A stretch of 64,000 nt of DNA from Chryseosolibacter sp964438975 (GCA_964438975.1 CAYTMU010000001.1:186001-250000); one strand, 5' to 3'; shown: positions 8,296 to 17,597, numbered from the stretch's first letter. Numbers and translations are program-made. The notes: a model not told the origin generated them from the letters alone.

Positions 8296-8544
8296 ATGTT
8301 TTTGGAGATACTAACACCGGAGAACAAAATTTTTGAGGGTCAAGTCACGATCGCGACTTTTCCCGGTGCCGATGGTTCTTTCCAGGTGATGGACAATCAC
8401 GCGCCGCTGATCAGCCTTCTCAAAGAAGGTCTGGTCGAGTATCGGTCGAAAGATGTGAACAACAGCCTGATGATCACCGGCGGTGTAGTTGAAGTATTGC
8501 ACAATAAGGTCGTCCTCCTGGCTGACGGAGTCGCACAGAATTGA
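8296..8544 (+). CDS. atpC: ATP synthase F1 subunit epsilon, short form
   Basis: The 82-residue product corresponds only to the N-terminal beta-sandwich of epsilon (MFLEILTPENKIFEGQV, then FPGADGSFQVMDNHAPLIS). The C-terminal helical hairpin of the E. coli protein (139 residues), which inhibits ATP hydrolysis, is absent. It connects the F1 rotor to the c-ring. It is co-transcribed with atpD and ends 24 bp before a strong terminator. Short epsilon subunits are common in Bacteroidota. Confidence 0.95.
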   Translation: MFLEILTPENKIFEGQVTIATFPGADGSFQVMDNHAPLISLLKEGLVEYRSKDVNNSLMITGGVVEVLHNKVVLLADGVAQN

Positions 8545-8568
8545 TACTCTTCTTTTTGAGAGCTTAAT

Positions 8569-8597
8569 AAAAAAGCCCCGTTCTCCGGGGCTTTTTT
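8569..8597. terminator. Bidirectional terminator between atpC and a convergent lipoprotein gene
   Basis: Perfect 12-bp stem AAAAAAGCCCCG / CGGGGCTTTTTT with a 5-nt loop. The A-run on one side and T-run on the other let it serve both strands. Confidence 0.9.
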
Positions 8598-8618
8598 ATT
8601 ACCTGACGATTCATTGCG

Positions 8619-9188
8619 CTATTGCCGCGCTATCCACTGAATGAAGAACACTATCGCGACCACCAGCGAGATGACGCTTAGTACCCAGAATACACTACCT
8701 GCGCCGGAAAACGCCCCGAGCACGATGGCGACAACGGCGAATATCAGCGCCATTTTCAGGTCGCGATCCATCGCGTTTGTCGCAGCTACCGATTCCAGGC
8801 TCTTGCCCTCTTTCTTTGCTTTGATGACTTCCTTCACCACCGACTTCACTTCCTTCCTGAACTCTCTCTTCTCCGCACGTGAAAGAGATGAATATTTTTC
8901 AGCGAGCAATGCCCGTTGCTCTTCCATCGTTTTTGCAACCACGGGCGCACCTTCTACAGTTTTGATCCTGCTGGCCGCGTTCGCACTTAACGCTTGCCCA
9001 TCAAGTTGAAGCGGACTCATCTCCGGTGGAGGAAGGGTTATCAGATGAGCCAATTCAGGCGACTGGATGGCGACATTTTTTTTACCACTGTTGTAGTCAT
9101 AGTGATCGAAGTAATAGGCGTACTTCTTTGGGGTAGAGCATGCGGCGAAGACAAGCACGCCAACGATTAGTAAAAGGTATTTCTTCAT
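8619..9188 (-). CDS. Predicted lipoprotein with two C-terminal membrane helices
   Basis: The open frame extends upstream, but MKKYLLLIVGVLVFAACS is a lipoprotein signal with lipobox FAAC, so the start is at 9188, giving 189 residues. A basic, helical stretch in the middle (about 100-140, REFRKEVKSVVKEVIKAKKE) leads to two adjacent hydrophobic segments near the C-terminus (about 143-186). This layout, a lipid anchor plus a C-terminal helical hairpin, recurs in uncharacterised Bacteroidota proteins. It is the last gene of the prfC cluster. No function can be named. Confidence 0.7.
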   Translation of the reverse strand: MKKYLLLIVGVLVFAACSTPKKYAYYFDHYDYNSGKKNVAIQSPELAHLITLPPPEMSPLQLDGQALSANAASRIKTVEGAPVVAKTMEEQRALLAEKYSSLSRAEKREFRKEVKSVVKEVIKAKKEGKSLESVAATNAMDRDLKMALIFAVVAIVLGAFSGAGSVFWVLSVISLVVAIVFFIQWIARQ

Positions 9189-9219
9189 CGGTAGTGTTTT
9201 TTGTGATACAACAAAATAG

Positions 9220-9528
9220 TTAATTCTTTCCTTTAAACCATGAAAGGACGCGATGTGCGAAGCGTTTTTCGAACTCCCAAAAGAACTCAAACTGCCCGAA
9301 CACAAAGCCATACCCAAGTAAAACAATATTGTACAGGGGTAAAACGAAAAGGTAATAAAGAATCGAGCCCAACGTCGAATTGCCTTCCTCGCCAGCCAGC
9401 CAGTAAAGCAGCGGTTTCTTTAAAAACATAATAGTAAACCCTGTGCAGGAAAATGTCAACAAGACCAATGCCACCTGCCAGGAACTTTGCAGGTTCCATC
9501 GCGCCTTCAATTTTTCAATCCAACTCAT
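9220..9528 (-). CDS. Small membrane protein, DUF6787 family
   Basis: The 102-residue protein has a hydrophobic segment at about 18-38 and a second at about 55-76, then the aromatic stretch FGQFEFFWEFEKR. This resembles the Bacteroidota family DUF6787, whose function is unknown. It starts 5 bp after the stop of the upstream pseudouridine synthase gene, so the two are co-transcribed. Confidence 0.7.
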   Translation of the reverse strand: MSWIEKLKARWNLQSSWQVALVLLTFSCTGFTIMFLKKPLLYWLAGEEGNSTLGSILYYLFVLPLYNIVLLGYGFVFGQFEFFWEFEKRFAHRVLSWFKGKN

Positions 9529-9533
9529 ATCGA

Positions 9534-10217
9534 TTACTCATCAAAACTCAAAAACCGACTCCATCGCCCGAGCGCCGGCAACGGCGCCCGCAAAGCCATA
9601 TGTTCCTTGCTGACGGGGTGAACAAACTCCAGGGACTTCGCATGCAGAGCGATACCAGCGTCATCAAACGCATTTCGAGCCCCATATTTCAAATCCCCGG
9701 CAATTGGGCAACCCATTGCCGCCAACTGTACTCGAATTTGATGTGGCCGCCCCGTAACCGGGTATACCGCGAGTAGGTATTGGCCGCTGCTTTTGGCGAG
9801 TAGCTGGAACGTTAGCTCAGACCTCAGCGCGCCAGGCGTCTCTGCCGTAAACGCCGTGGTCTTGTTCCTCGTCCCGTCTTTAATCAACCAGTGCACCAAT
9901 GTACCACGCTCCTCCGGCTCATGCTCGACCAATGCCCAATACGTCTTTTGTACCTTGTTCTCACGAAAAAGCGCATTCATCCGCTCCAGGGCTTTGGAGG
10001 TGCGCGCAAAAATCACCAGTCCGCTAACAGGTCGATCGATTCGATGGACGACTCCGAGAAATACAGCTCCCGGTTTCTTGTATTTCTCACCGATATACTC
10101 CTTGCACATTTCAACCAGTGGTTGATCACCGGAAATGTCACCCTGCACTAGTACTCCGGACGATTTATTGACAACCAGGAGATGATTGTCTTCATAGATG
10201 ACTTCAAACGGTGCCAT
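9534..10217 (-). CDS. RluA-family RNA pseudouridine synthase
   Basis: The enzyme isomerises uridine to pseudouridine in structured RNA. The catalytic motif HRIDRPVSGL is present with its aspartate, followed by FARTSKALERMNALF and the C-terminal GRPHQIRVQLA segment typical of RluA/RluC/RluD. The 227-residue length and absence of an S4 domain fit the shorter members of the family. The target position (23S rRNA or tRNA) cannot be told from sequence. It lies 53 bp after prfC on the same strand. Confidence 0.9.
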   Translation of the reverse strand: MAPFEVIYEDNHLLVVNKSSGVLVQGDISGDQPLVEMCKEYIGEKYKKPGAVFLGVVHRIDRPVSGLVIFARTSKALERMNALFRENKVQKTYWALVEHEPEERGTLVHWLIKDGTRNKTTAFTAETPGALRSELTFQLLAKSSGQYLLAVYPVTGRPHQIRVQLAAMGCPIAGDLKYGARNAFDDAGIALHAKSLEFVHPVSKEHMALRAPLPALGRWSRFLSFDE

Positions 10218-10270
10218 TTGGCGGTGAAATTAGATAATAAAGGGCACAATTAGCACCTCCCACGCTCACC

Positions 10271-11857
10271 TCAAAACTCCGATGTAAAATGAAATTGTAT
10301 ATCCGGGAAATTCTCCTGCACCATTTGCAGCCACGCTCTTGATTCAGCCATAAAGACAAGCTTGCCATCCTTATCACGCGCGATGTGTCGCTGTTTTGAA
10401 TCGATGAACTCCGCCAGCTTTTGCGGGCTATCACTGCTAATCCAGCAGGCTTTGTAAATACTCTGCGGTGAAAACTGCACAGTTGCCGCGTATTCGTTCT
10501 TCAAACGGAACTGGATCACTTCGAACTGTAGCGCGCCCACCACACCGACAACCTTCTTCTTACCCAGTTCAAATGTAAAGAGCTGCGCTACTCCCTCCTC
10601 CATTAACTGGAGCAAGCCCTTCTCGAGCTGTTTCGTTCTCATCGCATCGAGATTGATAACTTCTTTGAATATCTCTGGCGAGAAGCTTGGGATACCCGTG
10701 TAGGTTAGTTTCTCACCTTCGGTCAACGTATCCCCTATCTTTAGATTTCCGGTATCGTAGATACCGACGATATCACCGGGCCATGCCTCCTCCACCGTTT
10801 CACGATCCTGCGCCATGAAGGCTGTCGCGTTTGAAAACCGCACGGATTTATCCAATCGCACGTGGAAGTAGTTATTGCCCCGCTGGAATTTACCGGAGCA
10901 CACGCGAAGGAACGCAATCCTGTTCCGATGTTTGGGATCCATGTTTGCGTGGATCTTGAAGACAAAGCCGGTGAATTTGGTCTCAATAGGCTCAACCACG
11001 CGAACGTCGGTTTCTCGCGGTATCGGGGGAGGCGCTATGCGAATGAATGTATCCAACAATTCCTTCACACCGAAATTATTGACGGCACTTCCAAAGAACA
11101 CAGGCGCGACCTTGCCGTTGAGGTAGTCTTCCGTGTTGAAATCCGGGTAGACACCTTCGATGAGCTCGATATCAGCCCGCAGTTGGCGGGCATTGTTCTC
11201 ACCGACGTAATCATCGAGCATACTATCGTTGATATCGCTGACTTCAATTCCTTCCTCCACCGTCGTTTTGCTGGGTGTGAACAGGTGCAGACTCTTTTCA
11301 TAGAGGCTGTAAACACCTTTGAATCCCTTACCCATGTTGATCGGCCAACTCAGCGGACGAACGCGGATCTTGAGCTTTTCCTCGATCTCATCGAGCAACT
11401 CGAAAGGGTCCCGGCCCTCGCGGTCCAGCTTGTTGATGAAACAGATCACCGGCGTACTTCGCATGCGGCACACCTCCATCAATTTTTCGGTCTGTATCTC
11501 CACGCCCTTGACGCAGTCGATCACCATTATTACACTGTCGACAGCCGTGAGTGTGCGATACGTGTCTTCTGCAAAATCCTGGTGACCGGGGGTATCGAGC
11601 AGATTGATCTTGACATTGCGGTAGTTAAAGCCCATAACGGATGTGGCGACCGAGATACCGCGTTGCTTTTCGATCTCCATCCAGTCGGATCGTGCATGGT
11701 CTTTTATCTTGCTCGACTTGACCGCACCAGCTTTTTGAATCGCACCGCCAAACAGGAGAAGCTTCTCCGTCAGCGTCGTTTTTCCCGCATCCGGGTGACT
11801 GATGATTCCAAAAGTCCTGCGTTTCTCTATTTGGTCTTCTAACGTCATATCTTTCAT
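10271..11857 (-). CDS. prfC: Peptide chain release factor 3
   Basis: GTPase that recycles RF1/RF2 from the ribosome after peptide release. G1 is SHPDAGKTT, G3 DTPGHQDF and G4 NKLD, followed by an EF-G-like domain II and the RF3-specific C-terminal region. The frame is open further upstream, but homology begins at the EDQIEKRRTFGII stretch; ATGs at 11857 and 11848 are both possible and the first is used (528 residues). A promoter lies about 45 bp upstream. It heads a minus-strand cluster with the pseudouridine synthase and two small envelope proteins. Confidence 0.96.
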   Translation of the reverse strand: MKDMTLEDQIEKRRTFGIISHPDAGKTTLTEKLLLFGGAIQKAGAVKSSKIKDHARSDWMEIEKQRGISVATSVMGFNYRNVKINLLDTPGHQDFAEDTYRTLTAVDSVIMVIDCVKGVEIQTEKLMEVCRMRSTPVICFINKLDREGRDPFELLDEIEEKLKIRVRPLSWPINMGKGFKGVYSLYEKSLHLFTPSKTTVEEGIEVSDINDSMLDDYVGENNARQLRADIELIEGVYPDFNTEDYLNGKVAPVFFGSAVNNFGVKELLDTFIRIAPPPIPRETDVRVVEPIETKFTGFVFKIHANMDPKHRNRIAFLRVCSGKFQRGNNYFHVRLDKSVRFSNATAFMAQDRETVEEAWPGDIVGIYDTGNLKIGDTLTEGEKLTYTGIPSFSPEIFKEVINLDAMRTKQLEKGLLQLMEEGVAQLFTFELGKKKVVGVVGALQFEVIQFRLKNEYAATVQFSPQSIYKACWISSDSPQKLAEFIDSKQRHIARDKDGKLVFMAESRAWLQMVQENFPDIQFHFTSEF

Positions 11858-11902
11858 CGACACATCAGCCGCTGACAATCCTCGGTGCTGATTTTGAGGC
11901 TG

Positions 11903-11933
11903 CAAAAGTAGCAAAATAGAAGGAAAGATCAGA
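11903..11933 (-). promoter_or_regulatory. Bacteroidota-type promoter of prfC
   Basis: On the minus strand: TCTG (11933-11930), 19 bp, TACTTTTG (11910-11903). The -7 box is a full match and the -33 box has one mismatch. It supports a start at 11857 rather than the longer frame. Confidence 0.6.
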
Positions 11934-12039
11934 TCGCCTGTGAACCTGTCCTCGCTGGTGCCTTTACCATCGGCGGAAGAATATCGATACGCGCCGCAAG
12001 AGCGCTTTACATTTCCCGAAAGTTCTCATAGATTTCACC

Positions 12040-13011
12040 ATGCGATACAGAACATTTGGAAGAACACAATTGAGCGTAAGCGAGATCGGGTATGGGATGT
12101 GGGGCCTGGCAGATTGGAAGGAAACCGACGAGAATGAACTCAACCGCACACTCGACCGCTCCGTTGAACTCGGCTGCAATTTCTACGACACCGCATGGGG
12201 ATATGGCGCGGGGCACAGCGAGCAAATACTCGGTCAGTTGATCCGACGTCATCCTCACAAGAGACTATACCATGCCACCAAGATCCCCCCAAAGAATTTC
12301 AAATGGCCAAGCAAGGCAGAATACAGGCTAGAGGACTGTTTTCCCTACGATCACATCATCGAGTATACCGAAAAGAGTCTGGCGAACCTGGGTGTAGACT
12401 GTATCGACCTTCAGCAATTCCACGTCTGGGAAGACGACTGGGCCGAGCAAGACGACTGGAAGAGAGCACTGGAAAAGCTTAAGAAGGACGGCAAGATCCG
12501 CTTTGCCGGCGTCAGTGTCAATCGCTGGGAGCCGGATAACGTACTCGGCACACTCCGCACGGGGATGATAGACACCGTGCAGGTGATATACAACATTTTC
12601 GATCAGGCCCCGGAAGACAACCTTTTTCCCCTCTGTCGGGAACTGAACATTGGTGTCATCGCGCGCGTACCTTTCGACGAAGGCACATTAACCGGAACAC
12701 TCACGAAAGAGACCCATTTTCCGAAGGACGACTGGCGTTCCACCTACTTCGTTCCAGAGAACCTGATCAGCAGCGTCGAACACGCAGACGCCCTCCGCCC
12801 CCTGATACCCGCCGGGATGACGATGGCTGAAATGGCGCTCCGCTTTATCCTCGCGAATGATGACGTACACACCACGATCCCCGGGATGCGCAAGCTGAAG
12901 AATCTTGAGGCGAACATCAGGGTCAGTGATAGCCGGAAACTCGACACAACACTCGCACAACACCTGAAAGCTCACCGATGGGACCGCATCCCGACCGGGT
13001 GGTCACAGTAA
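12040..13011 (+). CDS. Aldo/keto reductase
   Basis: NAD(P)H-dependent oxidoreductase with a TIM-barrel fold, 323 residues. The catalytic tetrad is visible: Asp and Tyr in FYDTAWGYGAGHSE, Lys in YHATKIPP, and His in LQQFHVWEDDW. IPGMRKLKNLEANI near the C-terminus is the nucleotide-binding region of the family. The N-terminus MRYRTFGRTQLSVSEIGYGMWGL is canonical in kind and fixes the start. The substrate is unknown. It is transcribed away from prfC; a -7-like box TACATTTC lies at 12008-12015. Confidence 0.93.
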   Translation: MRYRTFGRTQLSVSEIGYGMWGLADWKETDENELNRTLDRSVELGCNFYDTAWGYGAGHSEQILGQLIRRHPHKRLYHATKIPPKNFKWPSKAEYRLEDCFPYDHIIEYTEKSLANLGVDCIDLQQFHVWEDDWAEQDDWKRALEKLKKDGKIRFAGVSVNRWEPDNVLGTLRTGMIDTVQVIYNIFDQAPEDNLFPLCRELNIGVIARVPFDEGTLTGTLTKETHFPKDDWRSTYFVPENLISSVEHADALRPLIPAGMTMAEMALRFILANDDVHTTIPGMRKLKNLEANIRVSDSRKLDTTLAQHLKAHRWDRIPTGWSQ

Positions 13012-13090
13012 CGACCTTCTTCGACAGAACCAGCGTTGCTCCTGGCTCTCTATGCTGTCAATGTGTCATTCTTTTTGTCAGAATCCGGGG

Positions 13091-13107
13091 CTGGCACAAC
13101 CATTGTT
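13091..13107 (+). promoter_or_regulatory. Sigma-54-like promoter upstream of dnaK
   Basis: CTGGCACAACCATTGTT matches the consensus YTGGCACGRNNNTTGCW at 12 of 14 specified positions, with CTGGCAC and TTG in register; the -12 GC reads GT. It lies 47 bp before the dnaK ATG, and no good TAnnTTTG box is seen there. Confidence 0.5.
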
Positions 13108-13154
13108 AACCCTACGGTACAATACAGTGTTGAACTTAAAAAAGGATCAATAAC

Positions 13155-15077
13155 ATGGGTAAAATCATTGGAATCGATTTGGGTACGACCAACTCCTGCG
13201 TAGCAGTTATGGAGGGCAGTGAACCCGTCGTAATTGCGAACAGCGAGGGTCGTAGGACGACCCCCTCGATCGTTGCTTTCCTGGATGACGGGAAAGGCGA
13301 ACGTAAAGTAGGTGATCCCGCCAAGCGTCAGGCTATTACCAATCCGACAAATACCGTCCAGTCCATCAAGCGTTTCATGGGTAAGAAATACGACGATGTG
13401 AACGAAGAAATGAAGATGGTTTCATATCAGGTTGAGCGCGGTAATAATGAAACCGTACGCATACGGATAGGTGATCGCCTGTATACACCTCAGGAGGTTT
13501 CTGCGATGGTCCTTCAGAAGATGAAGAGCACCGCAGAAGACTATCTGGGCACCACCGTGACAGAAGCAGTAATTACCGTTCCTGCATACTTCAATGATGC
13601 TGAGCGGCAAGCGACAAAAGAAGCCGGGCAGATTGCCGGGCTGGACGTGAAGAGGATCATCAACGAGCCTACAGCGGCGGCGTTGGCGTATGGCCTCGAC
13701 AAGAAAAACAAAGACATGAGGATCGCCGTCTATGACCTTGGCGGCGGTACATTTGATATTTCCATCCTGGAACTGGGTGATGGCGTATTCGAGGTGAAAT
13801 CGACCAATGGTGATGTGCATCTCGGTGGGGATGACTTCGACCAGCGCATTATGAACTGGTTAGCGGATGAATTCAAGAGCGAGGAAAATGTCGACCTCCG
13901 CAAAGATCCGATGGCGCTTCAGCGTTTGAAGGAAGCGTCGGAGAAAGCCAAGATCGAATTATCGAGTTCTCAGGAAACGGAAGTAAACCTTCCTTATATC
14001 ACTTCTATCGACGGCGTGCCCAAACACCTTGTCAAGAAGATTTCGCGCGCAAAATTCGAACAACTGGTGGATGATCTGGTTCGCCGGACGCTCGAGCCTT
14101 GCCGGAAAGCAGTAGACGATTCCGGCATCAGCGTAGGACAGATCGACGAGGTTATCCTCGTAGGTGGTTCAACACGTATTCCGAGGATCCAGGAAGAAGT
14201 AGAGAAATTCTTCGGTAAGAAACCGTCAAAAGGTGTAAACCCGGATGAAGTAGTTGCAGTAGGTGCAGCTATTCAGGGAGGCGTGCTCACAGGCGAAGTC
14301 AAAGACGTCTTGTTGCTCGACGTTACTCCGCTTTCGCTGGGTATCGAGACACTCGGCGGTGTATTCACCAAGCTTATCGACTCCAACACCACGATTCCAT
14401 CCAAGAAGTCGGAAGTGTTCTCCACGGCAGCAGATAATCAGCCATCTGTAGAGATCCATATTCTGCAGGGAGAAAGGCCCATGGCGAAGGATAACCGGTC
14501 AATCGGTCGATTCCACCTCGATGGAATACCACCCGCACCTCGTGGAATACCACAGATCGAAGTAACATTCGACATCGATGCCAACGGTATCCTTCACGTT
14601 TCGGCGAAAGATAAAGGCACCGGAAAAGAACAGAAGATCCGGATAGAGGCGTCTTCGGGTCTGACGGACGCCGAAATCCAGAAAATGAAAGAGGAGGCAC
14701 AAGCCAACGCCGAGGACGATAAAAAATCGCGCGAACGCGTTGAGAAAATCAACCAGGCCGATTCGCTGATCTTCCAGACGGAGACCCAGATGAAAGAATA
14801 CGGCGAGAAGTTATCGGAGCCGAATAAGACCGCCATCAACAACGCACTCGAAAAGCTGAGGGAAGCTCATAAGAGCCAGGATATCGCTGCGATCGAAAAC
14901 GCGATGACGACGCTCAACGCTGCCTGGCAGGCCGCGGCAACCGAGATGTACCAAGCGTCTGGCAATGCCGACCCCGGCCCACAAGGCGCTGACCAGAGCG
15001 AACCAAAGTCGGGTGGTGGCTCAGCGAATGACGTATCAGACGTTGAATATGAAGAGGTGAACGACAACAAGAAATAA
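13155..15077 (+). CDS. dnaK: Chaperone DnaK (Hsp70)
   Basis: ATP-dependent chaperone, 640 residues. The N-terminal phosphate loop IGIDLGTTNSCVAVMEG, the second phosphate motif VYDLGGGTFDISIL and the adenosine motif VILVGGSTRIPRIQ are all present. The substrate-binding domain follows, and a flexible Gly/Asp/Glu-rich tail ends in DVEYEEVNDNKK. It stands alone between an aldo/keto reductase gene and lysC, apart from grpE-dnaJ at the start of the window. A terminator follows directly. Upstream is a sigma-54-like element. Confidence 0.99.
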   Translation: MGKIIGIDLGTTNSCVAVMEGSEPVVIANSEGRRTTPSIVAFLDDGKGERKVGDPAKRQAITNPTNTVQSIKRFMGKKYDDVNEEMKMVSYQVERGNNETVRIRIGDRLYTPQEVSAMVLQKMKSTAEDYLGTTVTEAVITVPAYFNDAERQATKEAGQIAGLDVKRIINEPTAAALAYGLDKKNKDMRIAVYDLGGGTFDISILELGDGVFEVKSTNGDVHLGGDDFDQRIMNWLADEFKSEENVDLRKDPMALQRLKEASEKAKIELSSSQETEVNLPYITSIDGVPKHLVKKISRAKFEQLVDDLVRRTLEPCRKAVDDSGISVGQIDEVILVGGSTRIPRIQEEVEKFFGKKPSKGVNPDEVVAVGAAIQGGVLTGEVKDVLLLDVTPLSLGIETLGGVFTKLIDSNTTIPSKKSEVFSTAADNQPSVEIHILQGERPMAKDNRSIGRFHLDGIPPAPRGIPQIEVTFDIDANGILHVSAKDKGTGKEQKIRIEASSGLTDAEIQKMKEEAQANAEDDKKSRERVEKINQADSLIFQTETQMKEYGEKLSEPNKTAINNALEKLREAHKSQDIAAIENAMTTLNAAWQAAATEMYQASGNADPGPQGADQSEPKSGGGSANDVSDVEYEEVNDNKK

Positions 15078-15100
15078 GCCTTTTTCTATAGACACATTCG

Positions 15101-15131
15101 GACCGCTGTGATGAGCAGCGGTCTTTTTTTT
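15101..15131 (+). terminator. Terminator of dnaK
   Basis: Stem GACCGCTG / CAGCGGTC (15101-15108, 15116-15123) with a 7-nt loop, then a run of eight T (15124-15131). Confidence 0.9.
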
Positions 15132-15132
15132 G

Positions 15133-15140
15133 TAAGTTTG
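15133..15140 (+). promoter_or_regulatory. -7 box of a lysC promoter
   Basis: TAAGTTTG begins two bases after the dnaK terminator T-run and 28 bp before lysC. No TTTG is seen 19 bp upstream, where the terminator stem lies, so the -33 contact is weak or absent. Confidence 0.5.
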
Positions 15141-15160
15141 GCGGCTCAAATTCCAGAACA

Positions 15161-16483
15161 ATGATCGTATTGAAATTCGGCGGGACGTCCGTCGGCAAGC
15201 CCGAAAGACTGAAAAGAGTAACAAATCTTGTGACGTCCACACCCGGGAAAAAGATAGTCGTCTTGTCGGCTCTCTCAGGAACAACAAATGCACTTGTCAC
15301 GATCGGTAACCACCTGATGGCAGGAGATCTCGACAAAGCGGAATCCGAGATTGCAACGCTTGAGCACCACTACCAGGCTTACATCGCCGAATTGTTTTCC
15401 GGCGAAGCCTCACACGCAATAGGACAGGAAATTGTAAGTCGTTATTTCATACTGATCCGGCTGCTCGCCGCCGGGCAGTTCGACAACAAAAGCTACCGGG
15501 AATTGCTCGCGCAAGGAGAATTGATCTCAACTGAGCTATTCTACCACTTCCTTTTGGAGCGCAAGGTCAGTGCACGCCTTCTGCCTGCCCTGCATTTCAT
15601 GTCCATTGATGAGAACGAAGAACCTGAACTGGATAAAATCTCCAGCCGCGTGAGACCGCTCGTTCAGTCCATGAGCAACATCGATATCATTATCACGCAA
15701 GGGTATATCTGCCGCAACCACCGGAACGAAATCGACAATCTCAAACGCGGTGGCAGCGATTACACAGCATCTCTCATCGGCGCTGCCCTGGGTGCCAGCG
15801 AAATCCAGATATGGACCGACATCGACGGGATGCACAATAACGATCCGAGAATCGTCCGCAAGACGATTCCGATTTCTCATCTCACCTTCGAAGAGGCATC
15901 GGAACTCGCGTACTTCGGCGCAAAGATTCTCCACCCATCCACTATCGTTCCCGCACAACGACACAATGTGCCAGTGCGACTGAAAAACACAATGGATGAA
16001 GACGCGCCCGGAACCCTAATTACGGAAAAGGCCGATGAGCAACTCACATTCAAAGCTATCGCGGCAAAAGACAACATCACTGCGATCAAGATCAAATCGT
16101 CGCGCATGCTCATGGCCTATGGGTTCCTCAGAAGGGTGTTTGAGGTATTCGAGCACTACAAAACACCAATCGACATGATCGCCACGTCGGAGGTGGCAGT
16201 GTCGCTGACTATCGACAACCAGACCCACCTCGCTGCCATTGAGGCGGAGTTGAAAAATTTTGGATCAATCGAGATCGACCGCGATCAGACGATCATTTGC
16301 ATCGTCGGCAACCACATTCTGGATAAACCCGGCGCGGTGAACGAGGTATTTCGATCACTATCCGAAATACCCGTGAGAATGGTCTCTTGTGGCGGAAGTG
16401 CCAACAACGTATCTGTCCTGGTGGACAACCAATATAAGGAGCAAGCACTGAACGCATTGAACGAAGGCTTGTTCGGCCTTTAG
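15161..16483 (+). CDS. lysC: Aspartate kinase
   Basis: Phosphorylates aspartate, the first step to lysine, threonine, methionine and diaminopimelate. The N-terminal amino-acid kinase domain begins MIVLKFGGTSVGKPERL, with GGSDYTASLIGAALGA and WTDIDGMHNNDPR further on. Two ACT domains follow from about residue 300 (ITAIKIKSSRM and ICIVGNHILDKPGAV), as in feedback-regulated enzymes. At 440 residues it is monofunctional, without a homoserine dehydrogenase domain. It converges with anmK, the stops lying 4 bp apart. Confidence 0.96.
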   Translation: MIVLKFGGTSVGKPERLKRVTNLVTSTPGKKIVVLSALSGTTNALVTIGNHLMAGDLDKAESEIATLEHHYQAYIAELFSGEASHAIGQEIVSRYFILIRLLAAGQFDNKSYRELLAQGELISTELFYHFLLERKVSARLLPALHFMSIDENEEPELDKISSRVRPLVQSMSNIDIIITQGYICRNHRNEIDNLKRGGSDYTASLIGAALGASEIQIWTDIDGMHNNDPRIVRKTIPISHLTFEEASELAYFGAKILHPSTIVPAQRHNVPVRLKNTMDEDAPGTLITEKADEQLTFKAIAAKDNITAIKIKSSRMLMAYGFLRRVFEVFEHYKTPIDMIATSEVAVSLTIDNQTHLAAIEAELKNFGSIEIDRDQTIICIVGNHILDKPGAVNEVFRSLSEIPVRMVSCGGSANNVSVLVDNQYKEQALNALNEGLFGL

Positions 16484-16497
16484 TTCTCTAAAAGCCG
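16474..16497. terminator. Possible shared hairpin between convergent lysC and anmK
   Basis: CGGC-c-TTTAG, loop TTCT, CTAAA-a-GCCG; one internal mismatch and no T-tract on either strand. It covers the lysC stop and the last codons of anmK. Function as a terminator is uncertain. Confidence 0.35.
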
Positions 16498-17570
16498 ATC
16501 ATGGTCCCCGACGAGCTGTCGCGCAAAGCGTGCGTTACACTCTTCAGACAATTATTCTCATCCCGGACACGCAACACCCCGAGAAAACCGAAAATCAGTG
16601 CTTCCTTGAAGTTGACAACTGACTCATCGGGAATGATGAATGTGATATTGTCGCCACCGTGCTCGAGCATGCGCGAAACGAGATATGCATTGAATGCTCC
16701 TCCTCCCGTACACAATACCTGCGCCGATCGCTTCTGGGTAAGAATGGCACTACAGATCTCGACGGCAGCTGATTCGGTAAATGTGCAAAGCCTGTCCTCC
16801 AGAGGAACACTCCTGTCAGTCACCAGCGGAGCAAGTTCCTTTTCGAAGATCTCGCGGCCGAGAGACGGGCGCTTTGCGTGGTAGGTTCTATATATCCTGT
16901 TGAGTCGGGCGAGCAGCTTGTCATTTACGTTTCCTGACGCAGCCATCATTCCATTCCTGTCAAATTTCTTTGAAGCCTCCGCAGCGAGGACGTTCAGCGT
17001 CATGTTGCAAAAGCAGATATCGTAGGCAAGCCGTTTGCCTTTGTTTTCTGTTGACAGGTTTGCGATCCCGCCCAGATTCAGACAAACATCATAGTCGCCG
17101 AACAGGAGCCTGTCGCCAACCGGGACCAGTGGCGCACCTTGTCCCCCGAATGCCACGTCCTGCATACGGAAATCACAAACAACGGGGAGCCCACTAGCAG
17201 CATGTATGGAGTATCCGTTTCCTATCTGCGTTGTGAACTTCCTTGAAGGCTGATGGAAAACGGTATGGCCATGCGACGCGACAAAATCGGCCCGAAGCTG
17301 GTGCTGCTTCAGAAAATCAGCTACGGCACGGCCGATTTCCACGCCATATGCGGCGTCCAAAGCCATTAGATCATGTCCACTAAGGGTGTGTGCACCCGCG
17401 AGTCTGGTGTGCAGCTGCCGGGAGTACCGCCTTGTGATGGCGTGCTCCAGATCATATTTCCAACCCGACTTGAGCTTGCGAAATACACAATACGCAATAT
17501 CGAGGCCATCCAGCGACGTTCCTGACATCACGCCAACCACCCTGTATTTTGACTTACTGATCATACGCAT
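16488..17570 (-). CDS. anmK: Anhydro-N-acetylmuramic acid kinase
   Basis: Phosphorylates and opens 1,6-anhydro-MurNAc released from cell-wall turnover, giving MurNAc-6-phosphate for recycling. The N-terminal VGVMSGTSLDGLDIAY motif is diagnostic; FVASHGHTVFHQP, LNLGGIANLS and VLCTGGGAFNAYL are further family blocks. At 360 residues the length is normal. The start is in MRMISKSKYRVVGVM; the second Met is also possible. It diverges from coaX. Confidence 0.96.
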   Translation of the reverse strand: MRMISKSKYRVVGVMSGTSLDGLDIAYCVFRKLKSGWKYDLEHAITRRYSRQLHTRLAGAHTLSGHDLMALDAAYGVEIGRAVADFLKQHQLRADFVASHGHTVFHQPSRKFTTQIGNGYSIHAASGLPVVCDFRMQDVAFGGQGAPLVPVGDRLLFGDYDVCLNLGGIANLSTENKGKRLAYDICFCNMTLNVLAAEASKKFDRNGMMAASGNVNDKLLARLNRIYRTYHAKRPSLGREIFEKELAPLVTDRSVPLEDRLCTFTESAAVEICSAILTQKRSAQVLCTGGGAFNAYLVSRMLEHGGDNITFIIPDESVVNFKEALIFGFLGVLRVRDENNCLKSVTHALRDSSSGTMIGF

Positions 17571-17597
17571 AAAGACTCATCCACCCCAAACCGACAT

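Noticed and set aside
10862..11842. A 326-codon open frame on the plus strand inside prfC
   Set aside because: It is antisense to the clearly coding prfC, has no recognisable motif and arises from the codon use of the real gene.
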